From assembly GCA_036785325.1 (NCBI GenBank), contig JAXIVH010000072.1:836501-900500 (forward strand): DNA of 64,000 nt, given 5' to 3'. Shown here piece by piece: positions 22,004-32,620 of the stretch; the first letter of the stretch is position 1, and every line of letters starts with the position of its first letter. The translations under genes and the position numbers were made by a program. The notes under the pieces are model-generated. The model worked only from the letters and a program-made list of their open reading frames with translations. It had not been told where the DNA came from and ran no database searches. Source of the DNA: Urophycis tenuis (Eukaryota > Chordata > Actinopteri > Gadiformes > Phycidae).

Positions 22004-23253
22004 CGGGGCTGAGCTGAGCAGTCATATGACAATGGCAGTAACATGCAAGGGAAAAAGCAGGGAGTACAAAAGAGAGTGCTGGAGCTAAACAGCAAAGCGT
22101 TGTGTGTTCCTTGTGGAAGCCATACTCTTAATCTAGTTGTTGGTGATGCAGCAAAGTCATCTGTGACCTCCATGAGTTTCTTTGGCCTCTTACAACGACT
22201 CTACACTCTGTTCAGTTCGTCAGTTCACCGCTGGACCATTCTCACAGATCATGTGAAGAACTTCACTCTCAAAGCTTTGTCCACAACCAGGTGGGAGTGT
22301 TGAGTGGAAGCTGTTAAAGCTGTCCGATACCAGTTGCCTGAAATCGTGGAGGCATTGACCGCTTTGAAGGAGTATGCAGCAGAAAAACGGGATGCGGATG
22401 TGATCTCTACAACTGAAGGCATCTGCAAAGAGATGCAGACATTCCCCTTTGTGGTGAGTACCATTGTTTGGTACAATGTTCTCTTCCAAATAAATAAAGT
22501 GAGCAAGATCCTGCAGAGCCCCAAAGTTTCAGTTGAAACTATTAGGAAGGAAATCACAGCTGTGACAAAATTCCTTGAGGAATTTCGAAATGAGGGACTG
22601 CAGTCAGCAAAAACAGATGCCAGGGAAATTGCAGAAAACCTTAAAATCGAGATGAGTTGGCCAGAGGTGCATCAGAGAAGAACACCTCAATTCTTTGAGT
22701 ATGAGGGAAGAGAGCAGACTCAGTCAACTGCACCAGAGTTATTCAAACGACAGTTTTTTCCTGCCTCTTATAGATACAGCCATGGTCACTTTGAAGGAGA
22801 GATTTTCACACATGGATACATTTTATGAGCTGTATGGATTTCTGTTCTCCACTGATGTCATGCGAGACACTGAGAAGGAAGGGAGGCTGCATGAATGTTG
22901 TCACAGGCTTGAGCAGAGGATGGATGATGTTGACGCAGAGGACCTCAAGCTAGAGGTTAAAGGTGCAGTCAGATCATTCCTTACACACATCTCATCTCCA
23001 TCTGAGATGCTTGATTACATATATAAGTAATCGCAGTATCGCTCTCAGACTTCTTCTCACTCTCCCTGTCACAGTAGCTTCAGGCGAGAGAAGTTTTTCA
23101 AAACTGAAAATTATTAAAAACTACCTGAGGTCAACTATGCTACAGGACAGGCTGTCAGCACTTGCAGTTCTCTCCATTGAGCAAGCAGTCAGAAAGTCAC
23201 TGGATATGGAGCAACTCATTACAAGGTTTGCTGAGGCAAAGGTCAAATTTTAG
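22004..23253 (+). pseudogene. hAT transposase, RNase-H-like core and C-terminal dimerisation part
   Basis: It resumes with SYDNGSNMQGKKQGVQKR and PCGSHTLNLVVGDAAK, has a stop at 22303, and continues VEAVKAVRYQLPEIVEAL and VWYNVLFQINKVSKILQS. Another frameshift near 22790 precedes FYELYGFLFSTDVM. The end carries LPVTVASGERSFSKLKIIK and LRSTMLQDRLSALAVLSIE, the hAT C-terminal dimerisation motif. Confidence 0.8.
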
Positions 23254-23289
23254 TGTGATCAGTTTGTCATGCACAAATGTGGCCTAATT

Positions 23290-23645
23290 GTAAATGAAGA
23301 GAACGAAAAAATAAAGAAAAAGTGGAGGAACAGGAGAAAACAAGGAGAGAGAGATGACATCAGTTAAGATAAAATGAGAGAAAAAGTTGAGAGAGAAAGT
23401 GGAGGAACAGGAGAAAACAAGGAGAGAACTTAAGACATCAGTGGAGTAAAGGGAGAGAAAGAAAAGGGAGAGAGAGAAAGTGGAGGAACATGAGAAAACA
23501 AGGAGAGAGAGAGATGAAGACATCAGTTAAGATAAAATGAGAGAAAAAGTTGAGAGAGAAAGTGGAGGAACAGGAGAAAACAAGGAGAGAAATTAAGACA
23601 TCAGTGGAGTAAAGGGAGAGAAAGAAAAGGGATAAGGAAAGAAAG
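23290..23645. repeat. purine-rich tandem repeat inside the hAT
   Basis: Almost pure A/G on the plus strand. Degenerate units contain GAGAGAGAAAGTGGAGGAAC and AGGAGAAAACAAGGAGAG with ACATCAGT spacers. Minus-strand Ser/Leu/Phe-rich frames here are artefacts. Confidence 0.85.
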
Positions 23646-24339
23646 ACAAAAGTGAACTTACTTTTAAAAATAAGGAAATGTACTGTTAAAATGTTTCCTC
23701 CATAATTAACCACATCTTTTGTGCTGTTTTCTTTTTTTTTTAGTAACACAAGATCAATCTGCTTGCTTCTGCCTAAATGGAAGACCTTCAAGATTCAAGT
23801 ATGTCATTATGAGAACATTTCATTTAAAAAATAAAACTTTTGTTAACAGTTATGCCTTGTATATTGACTTTATTGACATTGAACACATGTGCAGTGTACT
23901 CTAGCACAACAAAAGTTTGTGCAGAAATATTAGATTAAAAAAAGGAAATAAGAACAACAAATTTAAGAGATAAAAACACACCATATGACAATGGGTATAA
24001 ATTGTGCATCCATATAAACAGTACAGGGATGTGGAGGGCCCCATGACTGGGTTTGCCTTGGGCCCCCAAATGACTAGCTACGCCCCTGGTGGGGAGCACA
24101 CCAGTTCTTACACGGCAACACGGCGTCAAGCTGAAAAGCAGCTTTTCAGTCACCAACAACCTACATGGTAATGTTTTGTTAATTTATTTCCTTTTGCAAT
24201 AAATGGGAACCTCACCCAAAGAGAAGAAACCTTTGCATAATTATTTTGTTTTGCCATAAACCGAGTCAAGAACAATCCTCAAGCCACCATTGGTGACTAA
24301 TCAAATTTCTTTTTGGTAGTCACAACAACCACAAAAGGC

Positions 24340-25706
24340 AGAAACGGGACTCAAAAGATGAAGATTCTTTGCTCACTGTCTTGCAGAGATTTGGTCTCTT
24401 TTCCACTAACCTGCCCCAGACGCTGCAAAACATTGCAAACAATGACTTGGCTACACAGGATATTGAAGATGACCTGTTGAACGCTCCACAGAAAGGGCAA
24501 GATCAGTTGGATGCTTTTGTCAGGGAGAGGCTGATGCCATCTAAAGATAGAAGTGTGAGCTTCAGGGACAAACTGATCAGGAAATTTTTTTTTAAACTTT
24601 TTCCTCACTCTCTGAAGTGAAACAGTCAGATACCAAAACTGGAAAGGCAAAAACTGTCAAGGCAGACAGGAACATCCTACAGCATCTCATCATAGCCTAC
24701 GAAGCCAGACATACAGTCAACCTGGACAACATAATGATGCACAAACTGTTTGTTGTACCTCTATCTTTGGCAGAGGTTAATAAGCAGCTAAGTTCAGGTT
24801 GGAAGGCGATATTTGCCAAGATCTTGACAGCTGACATACCATGTCCCAGTGACCTCAAAGCCACAGATCTACAGTGTGAACCAATGCTAGTCATTGATGG
24901 ACAAGCTCTAATAATTTCCATTGGAAAACCACCAGAAGCCAAGACCTTTGGAGACCTGACAGTTAAATCTGTTAAATCTGTTCTTCAAAGTGGCTCACAA
25001 TTCCAGCGAATTGATGTCCTGTTCGATTGCTACCATGAGCACTAAATTAAAGGCGCAACAAGGAAATGGCGTGGGAAAGGCTCAGTGGCAATCAGACGAC
25101 CAATTACAAACAGAGATTTACCACTTCCTGCAAAGTGGGAGAACTGCATTGCTCACCAAGACAACAAGGCAGACATGACTCGCTTTCTCTCCCAACAGCT
25201 GATTCTGAGGTCACCAGCAAACAAAACCATAGTTGCCGCAGGTGGCTTCAGCGATGAAGAGAGGGTCAAAGCTACTGACCCAAACTTTGACACAGACTGC
25301 TTGGAAGCTAAACATGAAGAAGCAGATACAAAAATTGTTCTTCACTGCATTAGAGGCAGAGCAGAAACCATTCTTGTGTCTGCAAGACAGAAAATACATC
25401 CCCATTCATGCAGTTGTGGAAAAGCTGCAGATGGAAGAAGAGGTAATTGAGCTGCTTCCAGGTTTCCATGCACTGACTGGGAGTGACTTGACATCATACA
25501 TTTCAGGACACACAAAGAAGACCTGCTGGAATGTGTTTAGACAGCACAGCCATCTACTCAAGGGGCTTGGTGAAGGTCCTGAACTCGGTGACTCCACCAT
25601 CATGGATGCAGAAATATTTTTCTGCAAATTATTTGGTGCAAACAAGCAGGCATTTGTAGGCTGCGCAGAAAACTACTATGAATTTCTGAGTTTCGATTTC
25701 TCTTGA
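24340..25706 (+). pseudogene. Uncharacterised CXC/HEEADT-type gene family, copy B, 3' part
   Basis: Reading resumes after the hAT with DEDSLLTVLQRFGLF, LPQTLQNIANNDLATQDIED, KKFFF-type frameshifted sequence, NILQHLIIAYEARHTVNLDN, LFVVPLSLAEVNKQLSSGWK, LVIDGQALIISIGKPPEAKT and IDVLFDCYHEH (stop). It continues HQDNKADMTRFLSQQLILR, FDTDCLEAKHEEADTKIVLH, then after a frameshift YIPIHAVVEKLQMEEEVIEL, LPGFHALTGSDLTSYISGHT and KKTCWNVFRQHSHLLKGLGE. HEEADTKIVLH and FHALTGSD are the most conserved family motifs; their acidic residues recall FEN/PIN-type metal sites, but that is inference. A degraded C-terminus follows near 25717 (EKLPPQ). Confidence 0.6.
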
Positions 25707-26685
25707 GTTTTACAAGCCTGAGAAGCTCCCCCACAATCCACTAAGAATGTTCAAAGAGCTTTGATTGTGTTGGGTTTTTATAATCTAGCTGGGAGTGTGC
25801 TTGTTTTGCAATTATGATGCGATTCCTTTATTGTGATGATGCCGATGATGATGATGATGATGAATTTCGGCTGGGTGGATACCTCTGGTGTGGTGGGTCA
25901 TCCTGCCCTATGTGTCTACCTTGATATGTGTTGTTTTAGCCAAGTATAGTATTTTTGCTCGAACAAAAGCCACATTTCTTCCTCAGTGTAGGCCTAGACC
26001 TCTTTTGTGGGTGGTGGTAGAATGGGATGTGACGACAAATCTTGCCCACCTGTGTGCCATCCCATCTGAGCTCAGGTTTCAATTAGCATGTGTAGGGCCT
26101 AATGTCATGATACATTTTGTAAGAAATTGTCAATTTATCTTCCAATTTTAACCTCAAATGTTTTTTTTTTTAACAGAAAGTCAACACGGTTATTCACAGG
26201 TGCAGCACTACTCGCCATTTCTGCATCTGGAAATGAAACAATGCTGGTGGAATAATTTGAGTTTAAACAACAGTTGTAGAACATGTCCATGGGACAGACT
26301 ACTTTACGACCATACAGGCGTCTTGAAATCCTTATTGAAGGCTGCAGGGTCATGCGATAAACAGACGGAGGGATGCGATCGTTGAAGTGTCCTGCCCCAA
26401 CATTGTTAAACTCAACTAGAATCGCCTTCATCATCAAAAATGTGATGTCAACCGACCAAAAATAGTTGGAAAGCCTACAGAAACTATAGATAATGTGGCA
26501 TTAATGTGACAATCACATGATTGACAAATTGGAGCACTGATGAGGAATTTTTTTTTGTAGATCATGCTTCTGCAGGTAGTTCGCTGCCCCACCTGCCCAT
26601 ATGGACGGCACACGCCTGAATGGAAATAGAATTTCTACACTAGAAATTGTCATATATATCCAGCATTCAAACCTAATCTTTGACT
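25707..26685. other. intergenic stretch without identified gene
   Basis: A (GAT)n tract at about 25840-25862 and a minus-strand 100-codon frame (26437-26135) with no recognisable domain. Nothing supported. Confidence 0.3.
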
Positions 26686-26758
26686 TGTGCTTAACACATG
26701 ACGGCAACTTCCTGTAGGCTAAGTTTTGGCAACGCAACTCACGCTACCAAGTGGCAAT

Positions 26759-26937
26759 CAGTGGCGTAGCCAGGCATGTTCAAATGGGCGGGCACAGAAA
26801 AATATGGGCGGGCAAAGCCAATTTGATTTAACTACGTTTGGTGAACAAAAACGAAGGAAAGCCCTCTGATTGGACAGGCAAGACTGACAAGTATGCGGGC
26901 CTAGGCCTGTCCAGGCCCGCCCGTAGCTATGCCTATG
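26759..26937. mobile_element. 179-bp hAT MITE with 8-bp TSD
   Basis: It begins CAGTGGCGTAGCCAGG and ends in the inverse of CATAGGCATAGCTACGG; GTGGCAAT is duplicated at 26751-26758 and 26938-26945. No coding capacity. Confidence 0.85.
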
Positions 26938-26949
26938 GTGGCAATGTCC

Positions 26950-27520
26950 AAACCCCGCTCGCTAAACACTGGAGTCCCTCAAGTCTCAGTACTAGGACCG
27001 CTTCTGTTCTCCCTATATACCAGATTTCTAGGCCCTGTAATCACATCACACGGTTTTTCCTATCACTGTTATGTGGACGACACTCAACTCTTCCTCTCCT
27101 TCCCCACCTCAGACTGATTGCTACACGCATCTCAGAATGTTTGGTAGACATCAGCTCTTGGACAACTGTGCATCAACTCAAACTCAGTCTCGCAAAGAGC
27201 TCCCTGCCAATGTCAGGACTGCGGAGTCACTCCCCATCTCCCAGAAGAGACTCAAGACTCACTTGTTCAGAGTTCACCTGAACCCTGCATAACATCCATC
27301 CTCTACCTCACAAAAAAATAAAAATAAATAACAAAAACTCTACCCTTATGCTCTTGTATATTGAAATGTCTTGGCTCTTTGTAACTTGGCACTTAGTCAG
27401 ATATGTTGTCTACTAGAAATGGTTCACCTAGCAATTGAAATGCTTGAAACTTGTTCTTGTTATTTGTTATTATGACAAATGTACTCTTTGTAAGTCGCTT
27501 TTGATAAAAGCGTCTAATGT
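26950..27520 (+). mobile_element. L2-type LINE remnant, copy 2
   Basis: It encodes NTGVPQVSVLGPLLFSLYTR, FLGPVITSHGFSYHCYVDDT and IATRISECLVDISSWTT, then an internal deletion joining to SSLPM and RLKTHLFRVHLN. The 3' tail has GTAAGTCGCTTTTGATAAAA. Inactive. Confidence 0.8.
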
Positions 27521-28004
27521 AAATGTCAGCAAATGACTACACCACTACGTGGCAGCAACGTATTCATTTTACTTGACGGCAACTTCCTATATGCTACGTT
27601 ATGGCAATGTCACTCATGCTACCAAGTGGCAATGTCAGTGAATGACCACACCACTACATCGCGGCAATGTAATTTGTTTACTTAATAGCAACCTCCTGTA
27701 GGCAACGTCGTGGCGATGTTGCCACGACGTTGTTGCCACGACGTTGTTGCCAGAAAGTAATGTTGCCATGACCAAATGGCAACTCATAGGCAACATTGCC
27801 GTCTGGTTGTGTGTTAGCTGGGAATATTGCTTGTGAAGGCAGTGAAGGAATATGCACAGATAACTTTTCAAATTATCCATATGAACTGTTTAACGCAGTT
27901 TCCCTCTAAAATGACTGTACTCGGTATATAAATACGTATATAAAGACAAGTTGAGAGTGAAAAGACATCATATGTTCAGTTTCACTCTCAAACCCACCCT
28001 TCTC

Positions 28005-30215
28005 ACCCTTCTCAGCGAGAGCCAACCTGATCCGGGGCATCAGGCTAGCGAAGAGGCAGTACAGTAGCAGGATATCCAAACACTTCACTGACAGCAGAGC
28101 CACTAGGAGCCTGTGGCAGGGGATACAGACCATCATGGACTATAAACCCCGACCACAGACCTGTGACAGTGACACCACTCTGCTGAACAATCTAAATCAC
28201 TTATTTGGACGGTTTCAAGCTGCACAGAGCACAGAAGAGCACCCCAGCACAGAAGTCACCACCCCCTGAAGATGACCAGGTGTTGTGCCTCTCTCCAGCC
28301 AGTGTGAGGAGATCCCTTTCCAGGATCAACGCTTGCAAGGCTGCAGGGCCTGACAACATTCCCGGTCGTGTGCTGAAGGAATGTGCAGAGGAGCTCACAG
28401 ATGTCCTCACAGACATGTTCAACACCTCCCTGAGCCAAGCTGTTGTACCCACCTGCTTTAAGAGCAGCACCATCATCCCAGTACCGAAGAAGGCCTCTCC
28501 CTCCTGTTTCAACGACTACCGCCCCGTTGCACTGACCCCCATCATCATGAAGTGCTTCGAGCGGCTGGTCATGCAACACATCAGATCCATCCTCCCCCCT
28601 TCACTGGACCATTTGCATATGGGGTCAACAGGTTGACTGATGATGCAATCTCCACCGTCCTCCACTCAGCACTCACCCATCTGGAGACCAAGGACTCGTA
28701 TGTGAGGATGCTGTTCCTTGACTTTAGCTCAGCTTTCAACACGATCTCCCTCAGCAGCTATTCAGGAAGCTGGACTGTCTAGGACTGCAGACCTCACTAT
28801 GTAACTGGTTGTTGGACTTCCTGACTGCAGGCAGTCCAGGTTGGCATCGCATCCAGCACAATCATGCTGAACACAGGGGTCCCCCAAAGATGCGTGCTCA
28901 GCCCCCTTCTCTTCACCCTGCTGACCCACGACTGCACTCCATCTTTCAATAAAAACCTCTTCGTCAAGTTTGCTGACGACACGACTGTGGTGGGGCTCAT
29001 CAACCACAACGATGAGTCCAACTACAGGGACTGCAACGTGCAGAATACGAAGGAGATTGTTGTCAACTTCCGGAGAGCCTCCACCCAGCACCCCCCACTG
29101 ACCATCAACGGTGCTGCTGTGGAGAAAGTGAGCAGCACCAAGTTCCTGGGGGTGCATCTCACTGAGGACCTCTCCTGGAACTGCAACACCGCATCACTGA
29201 CCGGCAAAGCTCAGCAGCGCCTCTACTTTCTCCGCAAACTTCAGAGAGCGAGAGCACCTGCCCCCATCATGTGGTCCTTCTATCAGTGAACCACGAGAGC
29301 ATCCTGACCAGTTGTATCACTTTGGCTGACTGTGGCTGCACTGCATCCTGTAGGAAGACCCTGCAGCGCATAGTGAGAGTAGCTGAGAAGATCGTCGGTG
29401 CCCCCCTTCCCCCCCCCTTCCTCCAGGACATCTACAATACACACCTGGCCCGCAAAGCACTCAGCATTGCGGGTGACTCCACCACCCCTCCCACTGCCTC
29501 TTCAGCCTCCTGCCCTCTGGAAGGAGGATGAGGAGTCTCAAGGCAAGGACCAGCAGACTGAACAACGTCTTCGTCAACCAGGCAGTCAGGATGCTGAACT
29601 CCCACCCAGCACTGACCCCCATTCTTTCTCTGCCCTCTGCCTGCACAAACGATGGACATTGACATTGATCCCCCACCCATTCCAACCCCCACCCACCCCC
29701 CACCCATTCACCCCCAGACACCTGCACACAATCCCACTCCACAAGAGCCTGGACTTTAACCCCCACCCATCCACCACCACATACCTGCTCACCACCATGC
29801 ACAGCCACTTTATAAGAACACTGTCCATAGTGCTTATAACTGTTATATAACTGTCCATACTGTTTATACACTTTATATAACTGTCCATACTGTTTATACA
29901 ATGTATACACTTACCATACTGTTTATATAACTGTCTATACTGTTTATACACTGTTAATACACTGTCCATACTGCTCATACTGTATATAGTGCACCTTACA
30001 CCTCATATTGTTTATACTGTTTATATTGTTTGTATATATTCGCGACTTTTATTTCGTTTTTTGTATTCTTCTTTTATATACAGTATTTATATTTATATTT
30101 TGCATGCGTGTCTCGCACCAGGGATCGGGGGAAATGGCATTTAGTTTTTTGTGTACCGGTATGTCCTGTACATTCATGAAAACTGACAATAAAGTTGACT
30201 TGACTTGACATGAAT
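28005..30215 (+). mobile_element. Rex1/CR1-like LINE, 5'-truncated and degenerate
   Basis: RT pieces: NLIRGIRLAKRQYS, LSRINACKAAGPDNIPGRVL, FNTSLSQAVVPTCFKSSTII, FNDYRPVALTPIIMKCFERL, DSYVRMLFLDFSSAFNTI, FADDTTVVGL, KEIVVNFRRAST and STKFLGVHLTEDLSW. Several stops and indels. The 3' UTR contains TACTGTTTATACACT repeats (29820-29990), and the element ends in GACAATAAAGTTGACTTGAC. A similar tail occurs at 16270-16300. Confidence 0.8.
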
Positions 30216-30405
30216 ATGTCCTTTTGAGGGTGAGGGCCAAAGAACATTTTGGGGTTGCTACCTATAGCTTTATATATATTATGTATGTTGTGTATCTCCA
30301 AAGTAACTGCAATATACAATGGATCTTCCTCTTTATTTGCTAGCCGAGGTAACAGAAGCATTAGGTGTGACCTCTCGCTCTGTGGTGTTCACAAGGCCGC
30401 CGACC

Positions 30406-30567
30406 AAACTGGTGTATTTATACAATACTAGTGTCCAATGAACACAGAGGGGCTCATACAAACTGGTGTATTTATACAATACTAGTGTCCAATGAACACA
30501 GAGGGGCTCATACAAACTGGTGTATTTATACAATACTAGTGTCCAATGAACACAGAGGAGCTCATAC
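30406..30567. repeat. 54-bp tandem repeat, 3 units
   Basis: Three nearly identical 54-bp units starting AAACTGGTGTATTTATACAA and ending GGGGCTCATAC; unit three has one substitution. Confidence 0.97.
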
Positions 30568-30941
30568 ATACAATACACATTAATGCAATATAAAGCAAAT
30601 AAACACATTTGTCTATGAGTGTATCTTCATACACTACACTATATATATATATCTTTTTTATTGTATATAGATTCTCCAGCACTTTTTATTCTAAAATATA
30701 CCTTGTTGTTGTTTTTTTAATCTCTTTATCTTATTCTGTATTCAAACTGTTTCTGTCTTTTTCCCCCATTTGTGGGACAAATAAAGGGTTTTCTTATCTT
30801 ATCTTGGGCTCTAGATAAGCATGTAGCCTATTTCACGTTTTACTTTTATGTTCCAAGTAAATGTTGTGCTTACCCCAAAACAGGAGATGTATCTTTCTTC
30901 ATCTTGCACTGAATCTGAATCGCTGGAGTCAAGGAAAAGAA

Positions 30942-30945
<4 letters not shown>

Positions 30946-31004
<59 letters not shown>
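30946..31004. repeat. (AT)n microsatellite
   Basis: Uninterrupted AT tract of nearly 60 bases; an (AAT)n tract follows at 31080-31111. Confidence 0.97.
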
Positions 31005-31006
<2 letters not shown>

Positions 31007-31079
31007 TATTAAAGTTAATATAAAGTTTAATTGTGCTGCGAGGTGTTCCAGGACTTTGCGTGTGATTGGACGAGCCCTC

Positions 31080-31111
<32 letters not shown>

Positions 31112-31241
31112 GAATTTATATAGTGCCTTTCAAGGAACTCAAGTTCACTTCACAAATAGGGGGAAATAAGAGTGTGTATGTAAAGTGAGTCAGTGTAAAT
31201 GTACAGGCATTAGGGTAGGGTAGTGTGTGTGTGTACACAGT

Positions 31242-31267
31242 GGGGGGGGGGGGGGGGGGGGGGGGGG
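31242..31267 (+). repeat. 26-base poly(G) tract
   Basis: An unbroken G run, likely quadruplex-forming and also prone to sequencing-length error. Directly beside the Tc1 remnant. Confidence 0.95.
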
Positions 31268-31284
31268 TTGAGCATAAAAAACGC

Positions 31285-31621
31285 ATCCCACTCTTCTTAA
31301 AGGGCATGAAGCTTTTTTCATTGAGGTTCTGGGGTACAGAGTTACGAGACTCTACACGGCAACTCAGCCGATCCAATAGATTTTCTTTGGGATTCAGGTC
31401 TGGAGAAAGTGCAGGCCACTCCATTTGAGGTACCCCAGTCTCTAGCAGCCATTCCCTAATGATGTGACCTCGATGAGCTGGAGCAATGTTGTCCATGGAG
31501 ATGAAATTGGGCCTGTTGTTCATTCAGGGGCACATGGACTGGATGTATGATGTTATTCAGGTAGTATGGGCTTGTCACTTTACCATTCACAAAGTGTAGG
31601 GCAGTTCTGTATTGGCTATAC
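31285..31621 (-). pseudogene. Tc1-like transposase C-terminal remnant
   Basis: It encodes FISMDNIAPAHRGHIIREWL and MEWPALSPDLNPKENLLDRL, with the second and third catalytic positions of Tc1 transposases (the D of MDN.APAH and the D/E region of SPDLNP.EN). The N-terminal part is displaced to 32281-32620 by an insertion. Decayed. Confidence 0.85.
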
Positions 31622-32280
31622 CAGGGGTCACCAACCTTTTTGAACCTGAGAGCTACTTCAAGGGTACTGTGTAATACCAAGGGCTGCTTATTTGATAGCC
31701 TACAAATTCTTCACATTCTTCTCATCTTTGAGCATAGTGTTTGCAATTGTCATCATTGCTCCTTTCAAGACCCCCCTGTCCGAAGGGTTTTTTGTTCTTT
31801 ATCAAAAAGAATTGCAGCTCTAAATTAAGTTTCAGTTGCTTTTTGTGCTTTTTCACCGGCCTCTTGAAAAATGACTGCCGTTTGCCCAGAGCTTCTTTTA
31901 ACTCCCGGGCCTCTTCTGCCCGTAGTGCACTGCCAGGTGGGTAGTTAGCATAGAAGCTAGTGTGACAGGTAATGTCTCTCCACATTGTGCCGCTTCGCCG
32001 TCGCCACAGTCAAATGAGACACCACATTTTCTTTCCCATTTCCACCATGTACTTCTTTATTTTGTTCTTTATTTTCTGACTCCTGATTTAATTCAAAGTT
32101 CATAAAACATTTTTGTTTTTAAAATGTTAAATTCAATATTGTCATTGCCTTTAAATCTACATCAATGCAAATGTTATTGATCAACATTTTTCTCCATGAT
32201 GACTAGTGCTATTTGTAGAACAACTCACGTGGTCCCTATGGGCACCCAGGTGCTCGTGAGCACCGTGTTGGCTACCCCTG
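31622..32280. mobile_element. non-autonomous hAT (Charlie-type) inside the Tc1 remnant
   Basis: It begins CAGGGGTCACCAACCTTTTT and ends in the inverse of CAGGGGTAGCCAACACGG. The flanking octamers no longer match, so the TSD is decayed or rearranged. An 87-codon minus frame (31985-31722) has no assignable function. Confidence 0.75.
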
Positions 32281-32620
32281 TACTAGGCTCACCTCCCTTA
32301 AATGTGCCTGGAGTTGAGTGGAATTCATCATCCGGTTCCACAGGGCGCTGTTCATAATGAAGCAGTCATCAGTGTGGGATGTGGCCAAAGAGCGTCATCC
32401 ACTTCTATGCCTTTCTTTGACTCTTCCAGTCCATCTGTATCTCCGCTGCAACCTGCTGATGACACTGTGACACTCTAAGCTCAGTGCCCACTTCCCTTGC
32501 AATGGCGAGGTACTGTTGATCAAGTGTTTGGTGTCGTCTTGGTCTTATGATATCAAAATGTGAACAGCATGATGAAGGACTGTTTAAATACCACCTCTAA
32601 TTGAACCAGGAAATGTATTG
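32281..32620 (-). pseudogene. Tc1-like transposase N-terminal remnant
   Basis: Minus-strand sequence matches the helix-turn-helix half of Tc1 transposase in broken frames (for example a CTTGATCAACAGTACCTCGC stretch). Same element as 31285-31621. Confidence 0.6.

Larger units (their letters stand above)
17568..24088 (+). mobile_element. hAT transposon (ZMYM/TTF-finger type) with 8-bp TSD, itself nested with other elements
   Basis: It begins CAGAGGCGGACTTACC and ends in the inverse of CAGGGGCGTAGCTAG. GTGGGGAG is duplicated exactly at 17560-17567 and 24089-24096. Length 6.52 kb. It inserted in the plus orientation into copy B of the CXC/HEEADT family. Inside are its own transposase exons plus a Harbinger (18652-19964) and a second hAT remnant (20546-22003). 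Confidence 0.92.
26690..27790. repeat. about-105-bp tandem repeat interrupted by insertions
   Basis: Units share GACGGCAACTTCCT, GCTACCAAGTGGCAA and GACCACACCACTAC. One unit is at 26698-26758; others are at about 27530-27720. The first unit is broken by the hAT MITE and an L2 copy (26759-27520). The right end (27700-27762) decays into GTTGCCACGACGTTGTTGCC palindromes. Confidence 0.65.

Noticed and set aside
17568..24088. A host ZMYM1-like gene
   Set aside because: Exact hAT target duplication and termini, plus stops, frameshifts and nested insertions, show a dead transposon.
26135..26437. 100-codon minus-strand frame
   Set aside because: No domain, no neighbouring exons, ordinary composition for chance.
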